A stretch of 64,000 bases of DNA from Brassica napus (taxonomy: Eukaryota; Streptophyta; Magnoliopsida; Brassicales; Brassicaceae). Shown in pieces: positions 23,038-34,486 of this stretch (within the stretch, counting starts at the first letter, position 1; the number at the start of each line of letters is the position of its first letter). The position numbers and the translations under genes were made by a program. The stretch covers positions 16,329,726-16,393,725 of the forward strand of contig NC_063448.1 of the NCBI RefSeq assembly GCF_020379485.1. The letters run 5' to 3'. The notes under the pieces are model-generated. The model saw nothing but the letters and a program-made list of their open reading frames with translations. It did no database searches and had not been told where the DNA came from.

Positions 23038-25044
23038 TACTCAGAATCGATCAACACTCACATTGCGTCATCGATCGATTCCAATGAGTCACCGACGACC
23101 GATGAACACTATCCCACGTCGCTCGACGGGAAGCAACCGGTAGACCACTTCACATTACCAGATCAATGTTATCCAGACTTTGTCTTTCAACAACCCATCA
23201 AAAGAGGACGAAATGACTATTCAATAGGCAGTTGGGCAGACAATGAATTCCATGAAAGTTTTGCAGTAGATACTGTAATTCCTTCATCCAATGAGGGTCC
23301 TACTGAGGAGTATGATGAGGATTACTAAAAGGAAATAGCTATAGAGACTGTTATGCAGGATGACAGATATTCAAGCCATTCCTTCAACAACAAGTCTCCA
23401 CCATGGATCGACAGAGTCTACTCAGCATCAGTCGATACCCACCCTCATCCAGCAAAACAATCTTATGCATCGATCGATACCATACCTGGTACATCGATCG
23501 ATATTAAAGCCGCCGCCTTTGAAAAGGAAAAAGGGAATATTCCAATTCCAAGTAGGTTTACCAATACTTATATAAGAAGTTTTACACCCCAGATTACTTC
23601 TCACGACACTGAAGCAGGAAAGATGAATGCTCCCACAAACCAATCAGAAGGAACATCAAGGAATAGCATTAAATCTAGAAACCCTAATTCAGCAGACAAA
23701 CGTTTACCCTCGATCGATACTCCAGTATCAACGTCAATCGATTCTCATTCTAAACCTAAACTTTCTTTATTTACTAAAAAGAATATGAGTATTGATTACG
23801 ATTTTCTAACTCCTGATGAATTTGGTATTTTCAGGGACTCAGATAGCCAACCAAGAGCTATGGATGGAAGGATTTTACAAGTATCCAGAGAGGACATATC
23901 AGATATTCTTCAGTTGGCCAATGGACCAGACAACTTAGTTATGCAGGAACGCAGCATTCCAGACTACATTCCAGCTGTTCCAGACGAATATCCAAGGGCC
24001 AACACAACAGAAATAGTTCACACCAATCGTGCCGACGAGTTGGCCAAGCATCGATCGACAATGTTGCTCCCACATCGTTCGACAGGGTAACACCAATGTC
24101 GCTCGGTAAGGCACCTTCACCATCGATTGACAGGCGTTACAAATTTGGACATCGCGCTTATGACATCTATAGAGCCAGAAAGTTCATATGGGAACAGAAG
24201 GACGAATATGGTGTCTTCAGAGATGAGTTTGGATATGCAAGGAGCGTAGCTGGTGAGATGATCCATGTTACCAAGGACAACATCAGGAAAATTCTGGAGA
24301 GAGCATCCCTATTTGAAGAGAGTCACTTATGTCTTCCAGAACATGCCACTTCTTTCACACCTACAAAACTGGCACCAGATATCTACATCAAGGATGAGAT
24401 TAATGAGATGGTGACTGGTATTTGTGGAGCTCAGGAAAAGCTAGGAGGTGAACTCAAGACATTGGTAGATGACACTTATCAGCCTTTCGACAGAGGTTAC
24501 AATGAGCTTTTCAGAAGTATGTCAGAGATAAGGACAGAGATTGAGAGTATGCAGCACAACCTTGAGAAAGAAGCTATGACATCACCATCGATCGACGCCA
24601 ACAAAGCAACATCGATCGACGTCAAGCCAAAGACACCCAAATTCATGCAGAACCGGAAAGTTTGGCAGAGAAGAAGGATGAATGGGAGATCGCATACATC
24701 AACACGAGGATTAACGACGTATACAACCCTCTCAACAACAACGTGGACTGGTTAAGCACGAGAATTGATCTGCTACAGCAACATTTGGACACCATTCGCA
24801 AGAAGGATCCACAACCAGTCACATCGATCGATATCTGCACCATCACATCAATCGACAGCAAGTTCGCAGCTATGGAAGATAGGTTAGAATCTTATGAGGA
24901 TATGCACGACCGTTTCACCTCACCTATCAAGCGATACTTGGACACCTTGTCTACACAGATGATGAATGTCCAGAGAGACATTGGCAAGCTTAATGATCAA
25001 CATGATTTTCAGGAAGAAGGTTCAACATCGATCGATAGGTTCCG
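22728..25044 (+). repeat. Left arm of a 2.3-kb inverted repeat
   Basis: The reverse complement lies at 28726-31052. Coordinates of matching positions add up to 53770 at both ends and at several internal points, so the arms differ by no net indel, and the translated stretches I compared are identical. Outside the arms the same two elements differ clearly (for example after 25044 against before 28726). The true outer limit includes GGA at 22718. Confidence 0.8.
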
Positions 25045-25663
25045 CAGGACATCGCTCGACGGCAAGAAACCTACAGAACATCTTCCATACACAGCAGACG
25101 CAGTTGATCAGATCACATCAAAGCTTTACAAAGCTATAGACACCTTGGAGGACCGACTTGAGAAGCGGTGTGATGATATCTACTTTCCATTCGACGTCAA
25201 TATCAGTGGAGTAGACAGCCAAGCAGAATGGTTGCAGAAGGAAGTCAAAGCCATTCAAAGGCAACTCGCATCTCAACAACATATATCAGCATCGATCGAC
25301 GGAGCGCACTCCAAATCGATCAACAGCACTACACCAGCAACGATCGATACACACTTGGTCGCATCGATCGATACCACGTCTACACCAGACGACACACAGC
25401 TGATACCAAACAACATGGAGTCAATGAAGGAGCAACTGATTGGGCTATCAGAATACGCCTACAGCAAGATAAGCTGGTATCAGTTCAGCATTGGAGACAT
25501 CCTAGAAAGGCTACCGAACATCTCAAATGCAGTACAAAAGATGGATGAGAGATGGACCAGAAATGATGAGGCCACAAGAAGTTTCATTGCAGCTTGGTCC
25601 AGAATGTGCAGAGATGATGTGGATGCTTGTTTCCCAACAAGTAGCTGTTTCCCCACCAACTAG
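23038..25663 (+). pseudogene. X (SID-repeat) region with polyprotein C-terminus
   Basis: Best-preserved X region. Frames 23353-24090, 24096-24755 and 24662-25663 cover it with few breaks. Features: SID motifs about every 10-60 residues; two FRD units (DYDFLTPDEFGIFRDSDSQP near 23800 and WEQKDEYGVFRDEFGYARSV near 24190); helical, charge-rich stretches (24480-24560, 24880-25010, 25110-25260); and an aromatic C-terminus near 25560-25640 with WSRMCRDDVDACF before the TAG. No enzymatic motif is recognised. A role in particle assembly or nucleic-acid binding would be speculation. Confidence 0.6.
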
Positions 25664-27062
25664 CCACAAACCTCCAAAGTCAAGCTAAATGACTATAACA
25701 AAGTGCTGAGTGGGAGGCAACCCATTATTAGGTAATTTAATTGGTTTTCTTAGTTATTAGTATTTATTTTCATTTTTATTCTTTCAGATCTATTGCAAGA
25801 CCCAAGTAGGATGATTACCAACATATCGTCTGGGACGAGACGTCGACATCGATCGACATACGATCACACACGACGATCGATGCATACCTATGCACATCGA
25901 TCGATTCCCACTCCGGTCAGGTTTTTCTTCCTAACTTGTAACATTTGTACTTATGATTTATTTCCACCATATCTCCGACTGTGTTACACTGGGACGGTGT
26001 AATTTAAGTCTGGGGGGAGGTTTACTGATATGATTTATTCTGATTCTTATAAAAGATTTTTTATAAATTATGCTTAGCTATGTGAAAGGGACTATGATTT
26101 CATTACTTGAATGTCTAACCACTCTTTAGTACCATTCTAGATTTACTGATTGCAGATAATACTAAGATGATAAAGTGGATCACCCTGTCAACTATACACA
26201 CTTACCTTGATTGTTTGAAGGAACCAAAGCTGACCTCCAATATTAAACCTGACATAACCGCTTGTCTTAGGGCTTGGTATACATGAGATTGGATTCTTCA
26301 GACAAGTCTGGAAGGTAAAGCCTTATGTAGATTTATTTATCACAATTTTCTCTCATTATTTCGACTCTAGAGTAGTTAGTATTAGTTATTAGTTTTTATT
26401 TTTTAAAAAAATCCGAAATTTATTGCTTTATTATGACTTAGGATTTAGTTAGGTGGAATCTGAACAGGACTTGGTGGCTACAACCATTAAAACTTGATTC
26501 ATTAAGATTCCAAATAAAGAATTTGAACGGGACTTGGAGCCGGCAATTTCAAGGCTCGCTTCACAAAGGATTCTTGGATATTGGTCAAAAAGAAGTGAAC
26601 ATGACTTGGTGGCAACCACCATTAAGTCTTGATTCATGGAAGCCTTTCCAATCTTGGTCACTGATCCTGCAATGGAAGCAGACTTTGACTCAAGAGAGAA
26701 ATTAGAGAGAGAGAAATTAGGAACTAACTTTTACCTGCAGTTCCAGATACTTGTCTGAAAACCTGTGATTGATACTCCCAAGGTAAAACATGCACTTTTA
26801 TATTTATGCTAAGAAATGAGGTTAGTAGAGGGGAATGTCAGACATGATTTGATGAGTTGTAAACTAGTTGAATTTGGTTGCTAAACTAGGATATTGCATA
26901 ATGTGCTTTTGTGATTAGGATTTTAGATGTGGTTTGCGAAATTGTAGAGGTGATGATTTCTATGTTTTATATCTATAAGTCCCTGCTGTTTTCAAACCTC
27001 TTTCAGAGAGACTGCCTGTTTGTTTTGCTCGAGGACAACCAAAAGGATAAGTCTTGGGGAGT
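25664..27062 (+). other. Untranslated 3' region of the Athila-like element
   Basis: About 1.4 kb without a sizeable frame, ending in a purine tract before TGATATACC. ATCGATCGA-type motifs lie at 25848, 25875 and 25895, outside any polyprotein frame. The block around 26455-26650 contains a diverged internal duplication (GACTTGGTGGCTACAACCAT and GACTTGGTGGCAACCACCAT). Confidence 0.6.
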
Positions 27063-28408
27063 TGATATACCATAGATTTGACCCATTTTCATCCATGGTA
27101 TATAAGTATTTTACTATCTATATACTATATATTCTATCCTATTAGGTATGTTTTCAGGTTCAGAAGTATCTTGGAGTAAAGTGATGGTTATGGAGCATTT
27201 AGGAGCTTAAATGAGTATTCATCCGAGCTGACCATTAGAGGTCGATACGAAGAAGTAACAATCGATCGATGCACATCCAGTGTCGTCGATCGATACAGAA
27301 GAGAAGCCTCGACGATTGAAGATTATAATCGATCGATGTTTATCTTGTACCATCGCTCGATGTCGAGACGCGGAAGCACGACTTGGTTCCAGCCGACTTT
27401 AAACCCAAGACTTCACCAAATTACAAGATTCCCCTGACGAGTTTTTAACCTAATAGATATATACTTGCCTAAGTGTTAGGAGGCAAGAGAGCTTTTGGCC
27501 ACCTTTGTATTCTTATTTTCAGCAGAGAGTTTTAGGAGAGAAGATCATAGAGAGATTTGTGATTGGAACTCCATTGATTCATCTATTCTATTCTATGCAG
27601 TTTTTATTTATATTTTGTGTTATGAATTGCTTAGCTATGTCTGAGTAGTTTGCCTGTTAGATTCAGGGTTCAAATAGGTTAGAGGGATTAGCCCCAACTA
27701 TAGATTGCTAAGTTGTGGTATTCATTGATTGATTGTTCTTAATGCTTGTTCTAGATTAGCTACCTAGAATATTGAACCTAGGAATCTGTATGAGTCAAGC
27801 ATCCTTGACCATCCAGTCCTGAATCTAATCTGTCATACTAGACCATTGGAAAAAGGCTACCGTTGAACTAGAAAGCTAGTGAGCATTATCAACTTGCGCC
27901 TAGGGCTTAACTAGAAGCATCTATCGATATTGTCTTCTGACAATCGAATGATATTTTCGAAAGGTGTATCGATCGATATCCCTATAGGACCATCGATTGA
28001 CACTTTCTTGTGATCAATAAACGACAGTTGAGATCCAAGATCTAGTTAGTTAACCAGTGAAACATTGCCATCGCTGATCACTGTGTCTAAGGGGTTGAGC
28101 TCTAATATATCATGCATACAACTGATAGGCATCTATAGGATTATAATCTCCAACACCTGAATAGAAACCTTGCATCTAATACCTTTCCAATAGGTTATAC
28201 CCCCAATCATCTTGTTAGTTGAGCAATAGACTTGCTCAATTATGATTGCTATTTACTTTAAAACCATAAAACAACAAACACTTAGAATTAATAATTTACT
28301 AGATTTAATAGGTTCCCTAGCTCCTTGTGGATTCGATCCCTAATTACTACAATTGAACCTCTTATTTGAGAGAGTAATTCACTCCTTAGGGTAATTTGAG
28401 TGGTATCA
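27063..28408 (+). repeat. 3' LTR of Athila-like element (plus strand)
   Basis: TGATATACCA...TGGTATCA, 1346 bp, flanked on the left by a purine tract. It differs from 4475-5819 only by small indels (for example CCCCTGACG against CCCTGACG near 27432). Motifs of the ATCGATCGAT type occur at about 27262, 27284, 27325 and 27964. Confidence 0.85.
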
Positions 28409-30732
28409 CTACTAAGTGTTTATCAGTCGATGATGGTGCCTTACTGTCGATCAATTTGGAATGTTTTTTGTTGATCGATGTTGATATCTGGTGTTGAGAT
28501 GCGAGTTGGCTCTAAATGGCTTTGACTTCCTTCTGTAACCACTCTGCTTGGCTCTCCAGTCCACTGAGTCTGACGTCGAATGAAAAGTAGATGTCATCAC
28601 ACCGCTTCTCAAATCGTTCCTCCATGGTGTCTATAGTTAGGTAAAGCTTTGATGTGATCTGATCAACTTCTGCTGCTGTGTAGGGAAGATGTTCTGTAGG
28701 TTTCTTGCCATCGAGCGATTCCCTTCGGAACCTATCGATCGATGTTGAACCTTCTTCCTGAAAATCATGTTGATCATTAAGCTTGCCAATGTCTCTCTGG
28801 ACATTCATCATCTGTGTAGACAAGGTGTCCAAGTATCGCTTGATAGGTGAGGTGAAACGGTCGTGCATATCCTCATAAGATTCTAACCTATCTTCCATAG
28901 CTGCGAACTTGCTGTCGATTGATGTGATGGTGCAGATATCGATCGATGTGACTGGTTGTGGATCCTTCTTGCGAATGGTGTCCAAATGTTGCTGTAGCAG
29001 ATCAATTCTCGTGCTTAACCAGTCCACGTTGTTGTTGAGAGGGTTGTATACGTCGTTAATCCTCGTGTTGATGTATGCGATCTCCCATTCATCCTTCTTC
29101 TCTGCCAAACTTTCCGGTTCTGCATGAATTTGGGTGTCTTTGGCTTGACGTCGATCGATGTTGCTTTGTTGGCGTCGATCGATGGTGATGTCATAGCTTC
29201 TTTCTCAAGGTTGTGCTGCATACTCTCAATCTCTGTCCTTATCTCTGACATACTTCTGAAAAGCTCATTGTAACCTCTGTCGAAAGGCTGATAAGTGTCA
29301 TCTACCAATGTCTTGAGTTCACCTCCTAGCTTTTCCTGAGCTCCACAAATACCAGTCACCATCTCATTAATCTCATCCTTGATGTAGATATCTGGTGCCA
29401 GTTTTGTAGGTGTGAAAGAAGTGGCATGTTCTGGAAGACATAAGTGACTCTCTTCAAATAGGGATGCTCTCTCCAGAATTTTCCTGATGTTGTCCTTGGT
29501 AACATGGATCATCTCACCAGCTACGCTCCTTGCATATCCAAACTCATCTCTGAAGACACCATATTCGTCCTTCTGTTCCCATATGAACTTTCTGGCTCTA
29601 TAGATGTCATAAGCGCGATGTCCAAATTTGTAACGCCTGTCAATCGATGGTGAAGGTGCCTTACCGAGCGACATTGGTGTTACCCTGTCGAACGATGTGG
29701 GAGCAACATTGTCGATCGATGCTTGGCCAACTCGTCGGCACGATTGGTGTGAACTATTTCTGTTGTGTTGGCCCTTGGATATTCGTCTGGAACAGCTGGA
29801 ATGTAGTCTGGAATGCTGCGTTCCTGCATAACTAAGTTGTCTGGTCCATTGGCCAACTGAAGAATATCTGATATGTCCTCTCTGGATACTTGTAAAATCC
29901 TTCCATCCATAGCTCTTGGTTGGCTATCTGAGTCCCTGAAAATACCAAATTCATCAGGAGTTAGAAAATCGTAATCAATACTCATATTCTTTTTAGTAAA
30001 TAAAGAAAGTTTAGGTTTAGAATGAGAATCGATTGACGTTGATACTGGAGTATCGATCGAGGGTAAACGTTTGTCTGCTGAATTAGGGTTTCTAGATTTA
30101 ATGCTATTCCTTGATGTTCCTTCTGATTGGTTTGTGGGAGCATTCATCTTTCCTGCTTCAGTGTCGTGAGAAGTAATCTGGGGTGTAAAACTTCTTATAT
30201 AAGTATTGGTAAACCTACTTGGAATTGGAATATTCCCTTTTTCCTTTTCAAAGGCGGCGGCTTTAATATCGATCGATGTACCAGGTATGGTATCGATCGA
30301 TGCATAAGATTGTTTTGCTGGATGAGGGTGGGTATCGACTGATGCTGAGTAGACTCTGTCGATCCATGGTGGAGACTTGTTGTTGAAGGAATGGCTTGAA
30401 TATCTGTCATCCTGCATAACAGTCTCTATAGCTATTTCCTTTTAGTAATCCTCATCATACTCCTCAGTAGGACCCTCATTGGATGAAGGAATTACAGTAT
30501 CTACTGCAAAACTTTCATGGAATTCATTGTCTGCCCAACTGCCTATTGAATAGTCATTTCGTCCTCTTTTGATGGGTTGTTGAAAGACAAAGTCTGGATA
30601 ACATTGATCTGGTAATGTGAAGTGGTCTACCGGTTGCTTCCCGTCGAGCGACGTGGGATAGTGTTCATCGGTCGTCGGTGACTCATTGGAATCGATCGAT
30701 GACGCAATGTGAGTGTTGATCGATTCTGAGTA
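28409..30732 (-). pseudogene. X (SID-repeat) region, minus strand
   Basis: Contains the same frames as 23038-25044 in reverse (30417-29680 and 29674-29015), then a diverged part: FRRESLDGKK instead of FRRTSLDGKK, and MEERFEKRCDDIYFSFDVRL. It stops being open at 28512 and is cut at 28409, lacking the polyprotein C-terminus. A TAG/TAA-type break near 30440 is shared with the plus-strand copies. Confidence 0.65.
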
Positions 30733-31052
30733 CTATGTTTCGTACACTGCTCTACAATGGCATGCTGCAATGTAGCCAAGATCATTTCCAAGCTCCACGA
30801 GTTTTACCTGTTGTCTCACAACTCGAACTAGGTCATAGTGGACGTCTGGATCTATCAGTGTTAGACACAATCTGTTGGTGTTCATGACACATACGGCTCC
30901 TACTGTAGCCAGGAAAGCTCTTCCAAGCAGAACTGAAGAGTTCCAGCTAAGCTTGATGTCCAGGACATGAAAATCTATTGGGACAACGGCATTACCAATC
31001 TGTACCTCAAGGTCTCTTATGATGCCTCCCGAGCTTCTTTTCTGAAAGGTCC
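28726..31052 (-). repeat. Right arm of the 2.3-kb inverted repeat
   Basis: Reverse complement of 22718-25044 with no net length change. Identity stops sharply at 28726 (GGTTCCG followed by A here, C in the other arm) and at GGA 31050-31052, where the plus-strand partner switches to X-region sequence. Confidence 0.8.
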
Positions 31053-31256
31053 ACGTAGGTGAAAGATTCTGATGTGGGCTCCATTTTCAGACCTAGCTGG
31101 TCTGCCATAACCTTAGGTAGTATGCTGACTGATGCTCCTGTGTCACAAAGTGCATGGGGTAATTCAATACCCTTCACCACACATGATATTGCAAACTTCC
31201 TAGGATCACTCTTCTTCTTCAATGTGATCCTTAGTTTCATCCTTTCCCTGACATGA
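30733..31256 (-). pseudogene. Aspartic protease, minus strand
   Basis: Carries CDTGASVSILPKVMADQLGL (Asp codon at about 31142-31144). The sequence then runs to FTYVDLSEKKLGRHHKRP, where a one-base insertion ends the frame at 31007. The protease body continues in the next frame to the TAG at 30733-30735. It shares insertion and stop with the plus-strand fragment at 22718-23037, so both descend from one already damaged copy or exchanged sequence later. Confidence 0.75.
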
Positions 31257-33584
31257 TGAAACATTCTCCTAATGTCCTCCTCAGTCTCCTTAGTCTCTCT
31301 GAAGAACATCCACAACCGGTGTGTGAAATGAACTTCATCAAAAGGTTTCTCCACTGGGATTCTGAGGACTCTCCTAGTGAAACCATCCATCTCCTTCTCC
31401 TTAGCTTCCCTCTTAAGGTTCTTAGGAATCGTCTCCTTCCTTTTCCTTAACCTTCTTCCTTCAGTTGCCTCATCAACTTGCATAGGATCTGGTGTAGTGT
31501 CTGAAGGTTTGGTTGTAGGTTCTGGTGGGTTTGCTAAAGGTTTAGGTGGTGGTCTGAGTGCGTTGATTCGGTCACTATCAATAGATGGTAACCGCACTCG
31601 GTAGGTGAGAGGTGCCCGTCGATCGATGGGAGGTGAGGGGGGTCGATCGATATCGGTCTCTCTCTATCGGTCGACGGCTGGCTCATGCGGTCGATCGATT
31701 TTGACGTAGAAAGGGGAGGGTGGGTGAGGATGTCTTTCTGTGAATTCCTCATGAGTCATGATTCGAACTGCACTACACTCCGCAATCGATTCAGCAGATG
31801 ACGTCGATCGATGTTTAGAGTAATATGTCGATCGATCTTCGTCATTGTCTGTCGAGCGATGTGTATCCATTGACATCGGTCGATACCAATGTGATCCGCC
31901 GAAACTCATGGAGCTTTCAACTTCGAAGTCTCCTTCTCCAAGCTTCTCATGCTTCACCACTTGCCAGAAATCATCATCCATGACGGCATTTACGCGGTGT
32001 TTTGCTTTCTCAACTTCTGCTTCTCTAGCCAAGGCTTCTTGCCTCTTTACAGTGTCTCCAGTCTGAACCACTTGCATTTCAAGCTTCCTCACCTGAGTTC
32101 CTAAGGTCTCAATTCTTGTGTTCAGACTGTTGTAGGCGGAATCTATCTTCCCATTGAAATCCACGGTGAGTTGTTGCTGTCCTTCCAGAACTCTGTCAAG
32201 CATTGCTTCAATCTTGCTTTCCTGAGTCTGTGTTGGTGGATTCTGATAGAATAAGTTTCCATAGCCTCTGTTGTTGTTGCTGAAAGGTTTCTGGAACTGT
32301 GAACTCTGGTTACTCCTCTGACCATTGCCATAGAAGTTTATGTTTCCACCCTGGTTTCCAGACCTCTGAAATCCAGTACCTCCAATGTAGTTCACATCTT
32401 CTTCTCCTTCCATGTCTACAGCCTCTTCTCCTTCAGATGAGCAGACTTGCTTCCAAAGAAGCTCATGAACCACATCTAACTTTCTCTAACTTCGTCCATC
32501 TGCTCCTTCCCAAAGGATGCAACAGACGTCATCCTCTCAAAGTCAGTGTTCTTGGTGTTGCTGCTGTTTGCTAGATTTTCTATAAGTCTCACAGATTCCA
32601 CCGGATTCCAGGTGTTGAAGTTTCCCTCGCTAGCTATATCAAGAGCCATCTGATACCTCAAGGCGATACCTCTGATGAAAGTGCTCAGCAGTTGCACTTC
32701 GTTGAATCCGTGGTGTGGACAGTCTCGTTGGAAGAACTTGAATCTGATACACGCATCTTTGAAAGACTCTCCAGTCTTCTGCGCGAATGTAGCGATTTTG
32801 CTCCTCAATTCTTCAGCGCGTGCCTCATCAAAGAAGTTTCGTAAGAAAGCATTCTAAAGTCGGCCCATGATGTTAGAGATCATGTGGGTAGCTGCTTAAG
32901 CCAGTGCATCGCTTCTCCAGTCAGAGTATACTTGAAGAGCTTGCACAATAGGTAGTCCTCGGGGACTCCATCCATACAAATAGCTGCGATAAGATCTTCG
33001 AACCTCTCTAGATGGTCCATAGGATGCTCGTGCGGTAACCCAGAGTAGGGTATCTGCGACACGAATGTGTAGTACTGAGGATTCAGCTCGAAATTCTGCT
33101 TCTGAATCTCTGGAAGTCGAATAGCTGATCTGTTGGCGTAATACTCATCTGGACGATTGTAGTCAGCTAGTGCCCTTGGTTGAGCAGCATCTTCTACAGG
33201 TTAAGCAGCTCCTGTAGCATCAGTATCAGGGATTACATTCCCCTGAGCGTTTAGTTTCTGACCAGTTGCATTACGCAGATGACCATCCTGGTCATACAAG
33301 TTTCCATTCTCGTCCTGTCTGAGAATAACAATCGCAACCATGTTTCGCGACTGATTATCGGTCGATGTACACGGTGTAGTATCGATCGATGTCGAACGAT
33401 GTAGATCGGTCGATGATGAAGGTCGGGTGTCGGTCGACGGTTGGGTGCGAGAATCAGTCGACGTGAAAGCTGCTGCGTCGAACGATGTGGAACGTTGGTC
33501 TTTGCAGATCATGCGTTCCAAGTGAGCAGGATCTTCTGAGAATAGTAGGCGTTTGTCCTTGTTGCTTCTGGTACTATTGGGCAT
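31257..33584 (-). pseudogene. Gag polyprotein with native N-terminus, minus strand
   Basis: Begins MPNSTRSNKDKRLLFSEDP at 33584, 115 bases after the LTR end, which is why this start is chosen. Then come a Ser/Thr/Asp-rich stretch with SID/STD motifs (33490-33360) and VILRQDENGNLYDQDGHLRN, which resembles the FRD units of the X region. The capsid-like domain follows (33062-32500), then a glycine/asparagine-rich segment near 32390-32250, a coiled-coil-like part, and a SID/HRST linker. Stops (TAA near 33201, TGA near 32880, TAG near 31664) and a one-base loss near 32476 make it non-functional. Confidence 0.75.
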
Positions 33585-33676
33585 GTACCTGAAAAGACAA
33601 GAAAAAATTTTGTGTCAGAATGGGGGTAGAGAAAAGAATAAGAATCAATAACACTAAATCTAATGGCGATCAAAGC

Positions 33677-33694
33677 TCCCCGGCAACGGCGCCA
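33677..33694 (-). promoter_or_regulatory. Primer-binding site, tRNA-Asp type
   Basis: The minus strand reads TGGCGCCGTTGCCGGGGA, a few bases inside the LTR end at 33699. This is the primer site known from Athila elements and is complementary to the 3' end of plant tRNA-Asp. It fixes the element's orientation and LTR boundary. Confidence 0.8.
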
Positions 33695-33698
33695 AATT

Positions 33699-34486
33699 CG
33701 ATACCACTCAAATTACCCTAAGGAGTGAATTACTCTCTCAAATAAGAGGTTCAGTTGCAGTACTTAGGGATCGAATCAACAAGGAGCTAGGGAACCTATT
33801 AAATCCAGTCAAGTTATTAATTTTAGGTGTTTGTTGGTTTATGGTTTAAAAGTAAATAGCAATCCTAATTGAGCAAGTCTATTGCTCGACTAACAAGATA
33901 ATTGGGGGTGTAACTTTATTGGAAGATATTAAATGCATAGTTTCTATTCAGGTGTTAGAGATTATAATCCTATAGATGCCTAACAGTTGCATGCATAATA
34001 TATTAGAGCTCAACTCCTTAATCACACTGATCAGCGATGGCAATGTTTCACTGGTTAACTAACTATATCTTGGATCTCAACTGTCGTCTTTTGATCACAA
34101 GAAAGTGTCGATCGATGAACCTATATGGATATCGATCGATACACCTTTCACAAATATCGATCGGTTGTCAGAAGTCAATATCGATCAATGTTTCTAGCTA
34201 AGCCCTAGGCGCAGGTTGATAATGCTCACTAGTCTCCTAGATCAGCGGTTAGCTCTCTCTAGCAGTCCTAGCATGACAGATTAGATTCATGACAGAATGA
34301 TCAAGGATGCTTGACACATGAAAATTCCTAGGTTCATGTTCTAGTTAGCAAGGCTAAAACAAGCATTAAGAACAATCAATCAATGAATATCACAACTTAG
34401 CAAATCTATAGTTGGGGCTAATCCCTCTAACCTATTTGAACCCTGAATCTAACAAGTAAACTACTCAGACATAGCAAAGCAATTCA
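33699..34486 (-). repeat. 5' LTR of minus-strand Athila-like element, inner piece
   Basis: Reverse complement of the LTR part from about 5035 to 5819. It is interrupted at 34486 by the nested element and resumes at 42546. SID-coding-like DNA motifs occur at 34107-34115, 34131-34140 and near 34160. The last five bases ATTCA are the target duplication. Confidence 0.85.
34482..34486 (+). repeat. Target site duplication ATTCA (left)
   Basis: ATTCA precedes the LTR start at 34487 and recurs right after the other LTR at 42541-42545. Five bases is the usual length for LTR-retrotransposon integration. Confidence 0.9.

Larger units (their letters stand above)
18743..28408 (+). mobile_element. Athila-like gag-PR-X element, plus strand (copy 2), rearranged
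   Basis: Order: LTR scrap, gag (18887-20788), protease (20789-21330), X region (to 22717), protease C-terminus again (22718-23037), X region again (to 25663), untranslated 3' region, LTR. No RT, RNase H or integrase lies anywhere between protease and LTR. The element therefore looks like a non-autonomous member of an Athila-like family, further altered by a 1705-bp internal duplication (21016-22720 repeated from 22718). Confidence 0.75.

Noticed and set aside
23000..25500. CRISPR-like or satellite array from the recurring ATCGATCGAT motif
   Set aside because: Spacing is irregular, the motif is only about 10 bp and lies inside coding sequence of a plant retrotransposon; no spacer-sized unique segments or cas genes.
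30127..30342. Cysteine-rich frame opposite to the X region
   Set aside because: It is the antisense shadow of the SID-coding DNA and recurs in every copy because the DNA recurs; no start context or homology.
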